Source: CAYXXN01 sp964469055 (GTDB taxonomy: Bacteria > Acidobacteriota > Thermoanaerobaculia > Multivoradales > JAHEKO01). From it: a stretch of 25,875 nucleotides of DNA. The translations under genes were made by a program, and so were the position numbers. The stretch is from NCBI GenBank assembly GCA_964469055.1, contig CAYXXN010000019.1:1-25875 (forward strand), read 5' to 3'. The notes under the pieces were generated by a model that did no database searches, was not told where the DNA came from, and worked only from the letters and a program-made list of their open reading frames with translations. This document shows, in pieces, positions 15,488 to 22,797 of this stretch (position 1 is its first letter; each line of letters opens with the position of its first letter).

Positions 15488-16018
15488 ATGAGCCAGGACC
15501 TCCAGTACCCGATTGGCCGGTTCCGCTACGACGGCCCGGCGTCGCCCGATTTGCGGCGCGAGCGGATCGGCAACATCGCCGCCCTCCCCCACACGCTGGC
15601 CGCGGCGATCGACCCGCTCTCCGCCTCGCAGCTCGACACCGAGTACCGGCCGGGCGGCTGGACGGTGCGCCAAGTCGTGCACCATGTCGCCGACAGCCAT
15701 CTCAACGCCTACGTGCGCTTCCGCCTGGCGCTGACCGAGGACGAGCCCACGATCAAGACCTACGACCAGGAGCGATGGGCCGAGCTCGCCGACGTCTCGA
15801 GCGCCGAGCCGCAGGTCTCGCTCTGGCTGCTCGAAGGGCTGCACCGTCGCTGGACGCTGCTGCTCGAGTCGCTCGCCGAGGCCGACTTCGAGCGTCGTCT
15901 CGTCCACCCGGAGCACGGCAGGATCGCGCTCGACTACCTGCTCGCGCTCTACTCGTGGCACGGCCGCCACCACGTGGCGCACATCACCGCCCTGCGGGAA
16001 CGCAACGGGTGGGCCTGA
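15488..16018 (+). CDS. DinB-superfamily protein, YfiT-like putative metal-dependent hydrolase
   Basis: A 176-residue four-helix-bundle protein. It has the YfiT hallmarks in order: YPIGRFRYDGP, LDTEYRPGGWTVRQVVHHVADSH, FRLALTEDEPTIKTYDQERWAELAD and ALYSWHGRHHVAHI. The His residues in VVHHVADSH and WHGRHHVAHI form the expected metal triad. The relatives are Bacillus YfiT and the bacillithiol S-transferase BstA. The biochemical role may be thiol transfer or hydrolysis, but is not established for YfiT itself. It heads the run to the amidase, whose GTG start overlaps the 3' end of this gene by ten bases, implying translational coupling. A -10-like TAAGAT lies at 15424-15429. Confidence 0.92.
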   Translation: MSQDLQYPIGRFRYDGPASPDLRRERIGNIAALPHTLAAAIDPLSASQLDTEYRPGGWTVRQVVHHVADSHLNAYVRFRLALTEDEPTIKTYDQERWAELADVSSAEPQVSLWLLEGLHRRWTLLLESLAEADFERRLVHPEHGRIALDYLLALYSWHGRHHVAHITALRERNGWA

Positions 16019-17571
16019 TCGAGCAACGGCGAGACGGACGACTCGGAAGGCCCCGCCGCGGCGCCGTCGCGGCGATCGCCCTGCCGCTCGTCGCCCTCGG
16101 CCTCGGGGCCCTCGCCGCCCAGGAAGCGGCGCCGCCCGCGCCCATCGTCCTCGAGCGGGGCACGGCGGCCTTCGAGGTCGCCGGCGGGAGGGTCGGGCTC
16201 GTCGTCTGGACCTCGCCGGCAGGGCCCCTGTTCGCACTCGCCCCGATCGTCGAGCGGCTGGGCGGCGAGCTCGTCGTCGGTCCGCTGGGCGTCAGTCACC
16301 AGCTCGACGTCGGCGGCTCGCGCTTCCTCTTCGGCTCCGGCAGCGCCACCCTAGCCGCCGGCGAGCAGATCGAGCTCCTGTCGCAGGCGCCGATCGCCGC
16401 CCCGGAGGGCCTGCTCGTCCCCCTCGACTTGCTCTCCCGGGTCTACGCGCCCGCCGGCTACGAGCTCGCTTGGGACCCGGCGGCGCGGCTGCTGGCGGCC
16501 AGCCGCCGAAACCTGCGCCGCCTGCCGGTGGCGATCGACGTCGACCACTTCCAGGGGGTGACCACCGTGGTCCTCGAGTTCGGCGCCCGGCCGGACTATC
16601 GCATCGTGCGCTCCCCTCGCGAGGTCCGGGTGCAAGTGCTGGGCGACGAGCTCGTGGCGGCCGATCGACCGGGCGCGGCACCGCTCGTGGCCGCTCTCGA
16701 GGTGCGCCCCCAGGAGGTGCTGCTGCGGCTCGAAGCGGGCGCCGCGACCGAGGACTACACGCTCGAGGACCCTTTCCGGCTGGTCTTGGAAATCTTCAAG
16801 CGACCCACCGCGCCGCAGGTCGGCGTGCCGCTCGCGCCGTTCCCGCTGCGGCGCGCGAGAGGCGGCCTCGAGGTCATCGTCATCGACCCCGGCCATGGGG
16901 GGGGCGACACCGGCGCCATCGGGCCGGGGGGAGCGCGCGAGAAGGATTTGACGCTCACCCTGAGCGAGCGGCTGGCGGCGGCGCTGCGCGACCGCCTTCC
17001 GGTGCGGGTGGTGCTGACCCGCACCGAGGACGCCGAGCTGCCCCTCGCCACGCGCGCGGCGCTCGGCAACGAGCTCGAGGCGGACCTCTTCCTGTCGCTC
17101 CACCTGAACTCCTCCTACGGCCGCAGCGCCCGCGGTACGGAGACCTATTTCCTATCGCTCGAGGCGAGCGACGAGCGGGCCGCCGAGGCGGCCGCCGCCG
17201 CGAATGCCGCCAACGGCGCGGCGGCGGATCCCGCCGCCGACCTCGAGCTCATCCTCTGGGACATGGCTCAGTCGCGACATCTCGCCGCCAGCCAACAGCT
17301 CGCCAACTTGATCCAGGAGGAGCTGAATCAGGCCCTCGAATTGCGCGATCGAGGCGTCAAGCAGGCGCCCTTCACCGTGCTCATGGGGGCCGCCATGCCC
17401 GCCGTCTTGGTCGAGCTCGGCTTCCTCTCGAACCCCGAGGAAGAGCAGCGCCTGCGCGATCCCGCCTACCAGACGGCCCTGACCGACGCTCTGGTGCGTG
17501 CCATCTCTCGCTTCCGCGCCCTCGAGGGCGAGCCGCTGCCGGAGGCGCCCGCGGGCGTGGAGCGGCGATGA
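16009..17571 (+). CDS. N-acetylmuramoyl-L-alanine amidase (Amidase_3) with N-terminal beta domains
   Basis: Predicted to cut the amide bond between MurNAc and L-Ala in peptidoglycan. The chosen start is the GTG at 16009, overlapping the DinB gene; it gives a signal peptide (RRGAVAAIALPLVALGLGALAAQ). Total 520 residues. Residues about 45-165 resemble a copper-amine-oxidase-N-like domain (LVPLDLLSRVYAPAGYELAWD). About 172-265 resemble an AMIN-type domain (VAIDVDHFQGVTTVVLEF). The Amidase_3 domain runs from about 288 to 510 with zinc ligands His296 (DPGHGG), Glu311 (AREKD) and His365 (SLHLN), and catalytic Glu469 (VELGFLSN). All are present, so it should be active in the periplasm. The stop overlaps the start of the GerMN gene (ATGA). 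Confidence 0.94.
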   Translation: MGLIEQRRDGRLGRPRRGAVAAIALPLVALGLGALAAQEAAPPAPIVLERGTAAFEVAGGRVGLVVWTSPAGPLFALAPIVERLGGELVVGPLGVSHQLDVGGSRFLFGSGSATLAAGEQIELLSQAPIAAPEGLLVPLDLLSRVYAPAGYELAWDPAARLLAASRRNLRRLPVAIDVDHFQGVTTVVLEFGARPDYRIVRSPREVRVQVLGDELVAADRPGAAPLVAALEVRPQEVLLRLEAGAATEDYTLEDPFRLVLEIFKRPTAPQVGVPLAPFPLRRARGGLEVIVIDPGHGGGDTGAIGPGGAREKDLTLTLSERLAAALRDRLPVRVVLTRTEDAELPLATRAALGNELEADLFLSLHLNSSYGRSARGTETYFLSLEASDERAAEAAAAANAANGAAADPAADLELILWDMAQSRHLAASQQLANLIQEELNQALELRDRGVKQAPFTVLMGAAMPAVLVELGFLSNPEEEQRLRDPAYQTALTDALVRAISRFRALEGEPLPEAPAGVERR

Positions 17572-18131
17572 GTCGGCGCGCCGCCTGGCTGCTCATCGGC
17601 GGCGTAGCGCTGGCGGCACTCCTCGCCTGGTCGCTCGCGCCCGGTCGGCGCGCTCGCCCCGGCACGAGCACCCCGACCGACCCGGGTGGGGGGCCTGGCG
17701 AGCGGCGCACGGTGACTCTCTACTTCCCGGGGCCGGGGGAGCACCTGGTGGCCGAGCAGCGGACCGTGGCCGGCGGCGACGAGGAGCAGTTGGCCTCGAC
17801 GATCCTGGGCGAGCTCCTCGCCGGTCCGCGAGAGCCGGATCTCTACGCGCCGCTCCCCAGCGGCTCCGCCCTGGCCCAAGTGCACATCGGCCGCACCGGC
17901 GTCGCCTACGTCGACCTGCGCATGGCCGAAGGGGGGAGCCGGCCGAGCCTCGGCTCGCAGCAGGAGCTGCTGGCGGCCTACAGTCTGGTCAACTCGCTGT
18001 GCGAGAACCTGCCGCGGCTCGCCGGGGTCGCCCTGCTGTGGAACGGGACCCAGAGTCCCACCTTCGCCGGCAACCTCGACACCCGCCGACCGCTCCTGCC
18101 CGATCGGACCCTGGTGGCTCCCGCGACATGA
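17568..18131 (+). CDS. GerMN domain-containing protein
   Basis: A 187-residue protein starting at the ATG that overlaps the amidase stop. An N-terminal membrane anchor or uncleaved signal (residues 5-26, WLLIGGVALAALLAWSLAP) precedes a Pro/Gly/Thr-rich linker. A single GerMN domain follows (about 48-180): VTLYFPGPGEHLVAEQRTV, ILGELLAGP, LPSGSALAQVHI, GVAYVDLR, then a helix and SLVNSLCENLPRLAGVALLWNG. GerM proteins in Bacillus affect sporulation and germination, but GerMN domains are common in non-sporulating bacteria next to murein enzymes, as here. It probably acts at the periplasmic face with the amidase. It overlaps the murI start by ATGA, so the three genes form one translationally coupled unit. 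Confidence 0.9.
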   Translation: MSRRAAWLLIGGVALAALLAWSLAPGRRARPGTSTPTDPGGGPGERRTVTLYFPGPGEHLVAEQRTVAGGDEEQLASTILGELLAGPREPDLYAPLPSGSALAQVHIGRTGVAYVDLRMAEGGSRPSLGSQQELLAAYSLVNSLCENLPRLAGVALLWNGTQSPTFAGNLDTRRPLLPDRTLVAPAT

Positions 18132-18913
18132 GGCCGATCGGCGTCTTCGACTCCGGCGTCGGCGGCTTGACCGTGGTCGCCGCCTTGGCGCGGCGGCTGC
18201 CGGGCGAGTCCATCCTCTACCTGGGCGACACGGCTCGCCTCCCCTACGGCACGAAGTCGGCGGCCACCGTCTCCCGCTACACGCGACGCAACCTGGACTT
18301 CCTCGTGCGCCGCGGGGTGAAGGCCGTCGTCGTGGCGTGCAACACCGCGTCTTCCGTCGCCCTCGAGGGGCTCGAGGAGCCGGTCCCGGTCTGGGGCGTC
18401 ATCGAGCCTGGCGCGCGGCAGGCGGCGACGGTCAGCCGCGGCCGCGTGGGCGTCATCGCCACCGAGGCCACGGTGCGCTCCCGCGCCTACGACCGGGCGC
18501 TCGCCCGGCTGCGGCCGGAGCTCGCGATCGCCTCGCAGGCCTGCCCGCTGTTCGTGCCGCTGGTCGAAGAGGGATGGCACGACGACCCCGTCGCCGAGCA
18601 GGTGGCCCGTCGCTACCTCGCCCCGCTCCTCGAGGAGGAGATCGACACGTTGGTCCTCGGCTGCACCCACTACCCGCTCCTGGCGCCGACCTTGCGCCGC
18701 GTGGTGGGCGAAGCGGTGATGCTCGTCGATTCGGCAGAGGCCGTGGCCGCCGAGGTCGCCGACGACCTGGCGCGCCTCGACCTCTTGGCATCCGCGCCCG
18801 GCACGCCCGAGCACCACTTCTGTTTGACCGACGACGCCGACCACTTCGCGGGTCTCGCCGCCCGCATCCTGGGCGGCCGCCAAGTCTCGCTCGAGCTGGT
18901 CGACGTCGCTTAG
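18128..18913 (+). CDS. murI: Glutamate racemase
   Basis: Converts L-glutamate to the D-glutamate of peptidoglycan stems. 261 residues, the normal size. The N-terminus IGVFDSGVGGLTV is diagnostic, followed by YLGDTARLPYG. The two catalytic cysteines are Cys71 in VVACNTAS and Cys179 in LGCTHYPLL. The start ATG overlaps the GerMN stop. RNase PH follows after 27 bases but probably has its own promoter. Order GerMN-MurI-Rph is close to the racE-gerM-rph cluster in Bacillus. Confidence 0.97.
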   Translation: MRPIGVFDSGVGGLTVVAALARRLPGESILYLGDTARLPYGTKSAATVSRYTRRNLDFLVRRGVKAVVVACNTASSVALEGLEEPVPVWGVIEPGARQAATVSRGRVGVIATEATVRSRAYDRALARLRPELAIASQACPLFVPLVEEGWHDDPVAEQVARRYLAPLLEEEIDTLVLGCTHYPLLAPTLRRVVGEAVMLVDSAEAVAAEVADDLARLDLLASAPGTPEHHFCLTDDADHFAGLAARILGGRQVSLELVDVA

Positions 18914-18925
18914 TCGGGCCAGGGC

Positions 18926-18931
18926 TACAAT
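18926..18931 (+). promoter_or_regulatory. Candidate -10 box for the RNase PH gene
   Basis: TACAAT preceded by GC (GGGCTACAATCGCC) lies nine bases before the ATG at 18941, and that gap (TCGCCCCCT) has no Shine-Dalgarno. This suggests a leaderless message starting inside the murI-rph gap. No convincing -35 was found. Confidence 0.4.
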
Positions 18932-18940
18932 CGCCCCCTA

Positions 18941-19756
18941 ATGCCGCCGACCTCGCGACCCCACGGCCGAGCGCCCGACGCCCTGCGGCCGGTTTCGATC
19001 GTCCTCGAGCCGCTCAAGTTCGCCGAGGGCTCGGCGCTGATCGAGCTCGGGGACACGCGGGTGCTGGTGGCGGCGACGGTCGAGAAGCGGGTGCCGAGCT
19101 TCCTCTCCGACTCGGGCCGTGGGTGGGCGACGGCAGAATATGCGATGTTGCCGCGCGCCACGGTCACCCGCAACCCGCGCGAAGGCACGAGCGGCCGGCC
19201 GCGCGGCCGCTCGGCGGAGATCCAGCGCCTGATCGGCAGGAGCCTGCGCGCCGTGCTCGACTTGGCCGCCTTGCCCGAGCGCACCCTGACCCTGGACTGC
19301 GACGTGCTGCAGGCCGACGGCGGCACCCGCGCCGCCGCCATCACCGCCGCCTGGGTGGCTGCCGTGCATGGCCTCGCCAAGCTCTACCTGACCGGCGACC
19401 TGCCTCGTTGGCCGGTGCGCGAGCAGGTCGCAGCCGTGTCGGTGGGCCTCATCGGCGGCCAGCCGCTGCTCGATCTCGAGGCGGCCGAGGATCAGGTCGC
19501 CCAGGTCGACTTGAACGTCGTCGCCACGGCCGCGGACACACTCGTCGAGGTGCAGGGCACCGGCGAGCAGCGGCCGTTCGCTCGCGAGGAGCTCGACCGG
19601 CTGCTCGATCTCGCCCTGCCCGGCATCCGCCAGCTCCACGCCGTGCAGCACGCCGCCGTCGCCGGCCTCCTCGACGAGGTCGCCGCCGTCCAGGCCCGGG
19701 GTCGCCGCACGCCCGCGGCCCCCCGCGACGAGCGCGACTTGTGGGGCAAGCCCTAG
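18941..19756 (+). CDS. rph: Ribonuclease PH
   Basis: Phosphorolytic 3'-5' exoribonuclease that trims tRNA precursors. 271 residues, slightly longer than the usual about 240 through a C-terminal tail (AAVQARGRRTPAAPRDERDLWGKP). Signature blocks: RAPDALRPVSI, GWATAEYAMLPRAT, then SAEIQRLIGRSLRAVLDL and TLTLDCDVLQADGGTRAAAIT. These hold the conserved arginines and the phosphate/Mg site. A short N-terminal extension (MPPTSRPHG) precedes the usual start of the domain. There is a -10-like hexamer nine bases upstream and no Shine-Dalgarno. It is convergent with the DUF1573 gene, 13 bases away, with no evident hairpin terminator between them. Confidence 0.96.
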   Translation: MPPTSRPHGRAPDALRPVSIVLEPLKFAEGSALIELGDTRVLVAATVEKRVPSFLSDSGRGWATAEYAMLPRATVTRNPREGTSGRPRGRSAEIQRLIGRSLRAVLDLAALPERTLTLDCDVLQADGGTRAAAITAAWVAAVHGLAKLYLTGDLPRWPVREQVAAVSVGLIGGQPLLDLEAAEDQVAQVDLNVVATAADTLVEVQGTGEQRPFAREELDRLLDLALPGIRQLHAVQHAAVAGLLDEVAAVQARGRRTPAAPRDERDLWGKP

Positions 19757-19769
19757 CGGCCGCCGGCGA

Positions 19770-20774
19770 TCAGAGGACGACGCCGCGGACGTCGATCTCG
19801 AGCAGCGGCTGCACGCGGCTCGAGGTGGGGATCGTCAACTTGCCGCTGAACGGCCCTTTGGCCATGCCGGGCTCGAGCGTCACCACGAGGCGGAAGCGCT
19901 TGCCCGCCTCGACCGGCGTGAGCGCTGCCGCGACGCCGCCCAAGGAGCTGGCCACCGTGCCCAAGGCGATCGAGCCTTCGGCGAGATGGGTCAGCTCGAC
20001 CACGACCTCTCGCGGCTCGGCGAGATCGTGGCGGCCGAAGTCGACGGCAGCCGGCACGACGGCGACGACCGGCCGGACGAAGCCCGACACCGGGATCTGG
20101 AGCTCCGGCAGACGCGGGTGGTTGGTGCGCACCACGACGTAGTCGGCGAGCGGGCCCAGGGGCGCGCTCGGCGCGAGCTCGAGCTCGACCACCCACTGCC
20201 GGCCTTCCCGCCCCGATCGGCGCTCGTCCTCGCGCGCCGGGCGGAAGCTCGCCTCGAGGAAGCGATAGGGCGAGCGCACCGCGAGCACCTCGAAGTCTTC
20301 TTCCGTCTCCGGCCAGACGAGCTGCCGGCTCGGTTCCCGGGTCTCCCCCAAGACCGTCACGAAGCGAGCGTAGCCCGGATCGACCTCGATGAGCGACCGC
20401 ACGTCGGCCTTGATCACCAGCTCGATCTCCGGTGTCACGGCGTCGTTGGTGAAGACCCGCACCGACTTGGCGATCGGCCCGCGGAACCGGGCGGTGTCGA
20501 CGACGGCCCGCACCCGGCCCGTGCGGCCCGGCGCGATCGAGCGGTCGTACTCGGCGACCGTGCAGCCGCAGGTGGGCTTGACCTCGACGATCTCGAGCGG
20601 CGTGTCGCCGCCGTTGGCGATCTCGAAGTCGTGCTCGATGGCCTCCCCCCGCGCCACCGTGCCGACGTCGATCACCGCCTCGGTGACCTCGGCGCGAGGT
20701 GTCGCGATGGCGGCCGCTGGCGCCAAGGCCAGCAGCGCCACCCTCCACGTCAGTCGACGGCTGGGCCTCGTCAT
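19770..20774 (-). CDS. DUF1573 domain exported protein
   Basis: A 334-residue secreted protein with Ig-like beta domains. I chose the ATG at 20774 over an in-frame GTG at 20798, because a good promoter (TTGCAC, 18 bases, TAGCAT) sits at 20814-20785 and would fall across the longer start. Residues 1-27 form a signal peptide (WRVALLALAPAAAIATPRA). The first domain has the DUF1573 pattern: DVGTVARGEAIEHDFEIANGG followed by VKPTCGCTVAEYD. Its paired cysteines in TCGCT are conserved in the family. Two further beta domains follow (about 130-225 and 235-334). The family is widespread in envelope proteins of Bacteroidota, Planctomycetota and Acidobacteriota, with no assigned activity. It diverges from mpl. 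Confidence 0.9.
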   Translation of the reverse strand: MTRPSRRLTWRVALLALAPAAAIATPRAEVTEAVIDVGTVARGEAIEHDFEIANGGDTPLEIVEVKPTCGCTVAEYDRSIAPGRTGRVRAVVDTARFRGPIAKSVRVFTNDAVTPEIELVIKADVRSLIEVDPGYARFVTVLGETREPSRQLVWPETEEDFEVLAVRSPYRFLEASFRPAREDERRSGREGRQWVVELELAPSAPLGPLADYVVVRTNHPRLPELQIPVSGFVRPVVAVVPAAVDFGRHDLAEPREVVVELTHLAEGSIALGTVASSLGGVAAALTPVEAGKRFRLVVTLEPGMAKGPFSGKLTIPTSSRVQPLLEIDVRGVVL

Positions 20775-20784
20775 CTGGATCCTG

Positions 20785-20814
20785 ATGCTAGTGGACACCC
20801 CCGATACAGTGCAA
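20785..20814 (-). promoter_or_regulatory. Promoter of the DUF1573 gene
   Basis: On the minus strand TTGCAC (20814-20809) and TAGCAT (20790-20785) are separated by 18 bases, the same arrangement as at tRNA-Glu. The ATG at 20774 follows ten bases after the -10, giving a leader of only a few bases. A short AGGA lies in that gap. Confidence 0.55.
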
Positions 20815-20819
20815 AGGGC

Positions 20820-20825
20820 TACACT
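20820..20825 (+). promoter_or_regulatory. Candidate -10 box of mpl
   Basis: TACACT in GGGCTACACTCCGCC resembles the GGGCTACAATCGCC before rph. It lies 23 bases before the likely TTG start of mpl and next to the divergent DUF1573 promoter. The -35 is not evident. Confidence 0.35.
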
Positions 20826-20848
20826 CCGCCCTCTCGCGAGCGGCCTGC

Positions 20849-22255
20849 TTGCCTCTGAGTCTCGACATCCACTGCATCGCCATCGGCGGCACCGGCATGG
20901 CCCCCCTGGCCTGCCTCCTCCAGGAGCAAGGCCACCGCGTCCGCGGCTCCGACGGCCCCCTCTACCCGCCGATGAGCACCCTGCTCGCCGCGGCCGGCAT
21001 CACGCCGCTCGTGGGCTTCGATCCGGCCCATCTCGAGCCGCCGCCGGACCTCGTCGTGGTGGGCAACGCGGTCCCGAGCACGAACCCCGAGGCGCAGGCG
21101 GCCGAGGCCCGGGGGCTGCCGCGCGCCTCGATGCCGGAGGCCCTGGCCCGCTTCTTCCTCGCCGACCGCCGGCCACTGGTCGTAGCCGGCACTCACGGCA
21201 AGACGACGACCTCGGCGATGGCGGCCTGGGTGCTCGAGGCCTGCGGGGCCGACCCGGGCTATCTCGTGGGTGGCGTGCCCCGAGCGCGCGAGCGGAGCTT
21301 CCGGCTCGGGCGCGGCGAGCGCTTCGTCGTCGAGGGCGACGAGTACAACGCCGCCTACTTCGACCGCGGCCCCAAGTTCCTGCACTACCGGCCCGAGACG
21401 CTGATCTTGACCAGCGTCGAGTACGACCACGCCGACCTCTATCCCACACCCGAGGCGCTCGTCGCTGCCTACGAGCGGCTCGTCGAGCTGTTGCCGGCCA
21501 CCGGACTCCTCGTCGCCTGCGGCGACGCCCCGGCGGTGCGCGAGGTCGCGCGCCGCGCTCGCTGCCCGGTGATCCTCTACGGTCTCGAGGCGGGCAACGA
21601 CGTCGCCCCCGCGTCGGTCGATCTCGAAACGACGGGCTCGCGCTTCCTCCTCGCGGACCCCGACGCCGGCGCCGTCGAGGTCCGGCTGCAGCTTCCCGGC
21701 CGCCACAACGTGGCCAACGCCCTCGCCGTCTGGGCCGCGGCGCGCCACGATGGACACTCGGCGGACAGGGTCGCGGCCGGCCTCGCCGCCTTCCCCGGCG
21801 TGCGGCGTCGGCTCGAGGAGGTCGGCACGGCGGCCGGCGTCACCGTCGTCGACGATTTCGCGCACCACCCGACGGCGGTCGCCGTGACCCTCGCCGCCCT
21901 GCGCCAGCGCTACCCGGGCCGGCGACTCCTCGCCGTCTTCGAGCCGCGCAGCCTGACGGCCGGCCGCGCCTTCTTCTTCGACGCCTACCGCGACGCCTTC
22001 CGCGGCGCCGATCGCCTGTTCCTGGCGCCCATTTTCCACGCCGGCCGGCTCGCCTACGGAGAACGGCTCGACCTGGCTGCACTCGCACGCGAGCTCGCCG
22101 CCGCCGGCACGCCGACCGTGGCGTCGCCCGACCTCGCGACGCTCGAGCGCGACGTCCTCGCCGCCCTTGAGCCCGGCGACGTCGTCGTCACCATGTCGTC
22201 CGGGAGCTTCAACGGGCTTCCTACGAAGTTGCTCGCCGCCCTCACGCGACCTTGA
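20849..22255 (+). CDS. mpl: UDP-N-acetylmuramate:L-alanyl-gamma-D-glutamyl-meso-diaminopimelate ligase
   Basis: Mur-ligase family enzyme that reattaches recovered murein tripeptide to UDP-MurNAc, a recycling step. 468 residues from a TTG start at 20849; weak GAGCGG upstream, and CTG at 20855 is also possible. Domain order: N-terminal nucleotide-sugar domain (IAIGGTGMAPLACLLQEQGH, GSD), ATP loop AGTHGKTTT, central VEGDEYNAAYFDRGPKF and TSVEYDHADLY (Mpl type), LPGRHNVANALA, VVDDFAHHPTAVAVTL and FEPRSLTAGR. GPKF and EYDHADLY favour Mpl over MurC, which handles only L-Ala. Its presence implies meso-DAP-type peptidoglycan and, with the nearby amidase, a recycling theme. Confidence 0.93.
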   Translation: MPLSLDIHCIAIGGTGMAPLACLLQEQGHRVRGSDGPLYPPMSTLLAAAGITPLVGFDPAHLEPPPDLVVVGNAVPSTNPEAQAAEARGLPRASMPEALARFFLADRRPLVVAGTHGKTTTSAMAAWVLEACGADPGYLVGGVPRARERSFRLGRGERFVVEGDEYNAAYFDRGPKFLHYRPETLILTSVEYDHADLYPTPEALVAAYERLVELLPATGLLVACGDAPAVREVARRARCPVILYGLEAGNDVAPASVDLETTGSRFLLADPDAGAVEVRLQLPGRHNVANALAVWAAARHDGHSADRVAAGLAAFPGVRRRLEEVGTAAGVTVVDDFAHHPTAVAVTLAALRQRYPGRRLLAVFEPRSLTAGRAFFFDAYRDAFRGADRLFLAPIFHAGRLAYGERLDLAALARELAAAGTPTVASPDLATLERDVLAALEPGDVVVTMSSGSFNGLPTKLLAALTRP

Positions 22256-22281
22256 CGCTCCCGCTCCGGTCAAGGTGTAAG
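22252..22281 (+). promoter_or_regulatory. Candidate promoter of the sigma factor gene
   Basis: TTGACG (22252-22257) overlaps the mpl stop codon. With an 18-base spacer the -10 would be TGTAAG (22276-22281), 36 bases before the ATG at 22318. The -35 is close to consensus, the -10 poor. TGTAA is also an element seen in some ECF promoters, so self-control is possible but untested. Confidence 0.3.
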
Positions 22282-22317
22282 TTTTCCCGCGTCCGCGCGA
22301 CCAATGGAGATGTGGGC

Positions 22318-22797
22318 ATGAGCTCGACCCGGGAGGAGACGTTCGCCCACCTGCTGGCCGCGAACCGGAGGCGGCTTTCGGCGATCGCCAGGAGCTACGC
22401 GCGGGGCGAGGCCGAGAGAGATCTCCTTCAGGAGATCCTGCTCCAGCTCTGGCGCAGCCTGGACGGATTCGAGGGGCGCTCGAGCCTCGACACCTGGGCC
22501 TACCGCGTTGCGCTGAACACGGCGATCGTCTGGCGCCGCAGGGTGCGCGCTGAGCCTCGCGACGCCCGCAGTTCGGCCGGGGCGGGCGAGCAGGCGGCGC
22601 CGCCGGGGCCGCGCGACGAGCTCGTGATCCTCGACGAGTTCGTCCAGGGCTTGGGCCCGGCCGATCGAGCGCTGTTCGTGCTCTACCTGGAGGACCTCTC
22701 CTACCGGCAGATCGCGGAGGTCACAGGGCTGACGGAGAGCCATGTTGGCGTGAAGCTGTACCGTCTCAAGAAGGCGTTCGTGGAGAGGTACCTCTAA
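22318..22797 (+). CDS. RNA polymerase sigma factor, sigma-70/ECF type
   Basis: A 159-residue protein with only regions 2 and 4, the ECF architecture. The ATG at 22318 is preceded by GGAGA at correct spacing; a longer open frame upstream has no ribosome site. Region 2 (about 10-80): HLLAANRRRLSAIARSYARG, DLLQEILLQLWRSL, then FEGRSSLDTWAYRVALNTAI, for core binding and -10 recognition. A charged linker rich in Ala, Gly and Pro follows. Region 4 (about 105-155): LGPADRALFVLYLEDLSYRQIAEV and GLTESHVGVKLYRLKKAF, a helix-turn-helix for the -35. The stop TAA shares a base with the next ATG (TAATG), so the membrane protein downstream is translationally coupled and may control it. Confidence 0.92.
   Translation: MSSTREETFAHLLAANRRRLSAIARSYARGEAERDLLQEILLQLWRSLDGFEGRSSLDTWAYRVALNTAIVWRRRVRAEPRDARSSAGAGEQAAPPGPRDELVILDEFVQGLGPADRALFVLYLEDLSYRQIAEVTGLTESHVGVKLYRLKKAFVERYL

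Noticed and set aside
18337..20142. 601-codon plus-strand frame across murI, rph and DUF1573
   Set aside because: Arg/Gly/Ala/Pro-rich low-complexity translation overlapping three well-supported genes in other frames.
20819..22273. 484-codon minus-strand frame opposite mpl
   Set aside because: Antisense shadow without domains; the plus strand is clearly Mpl.
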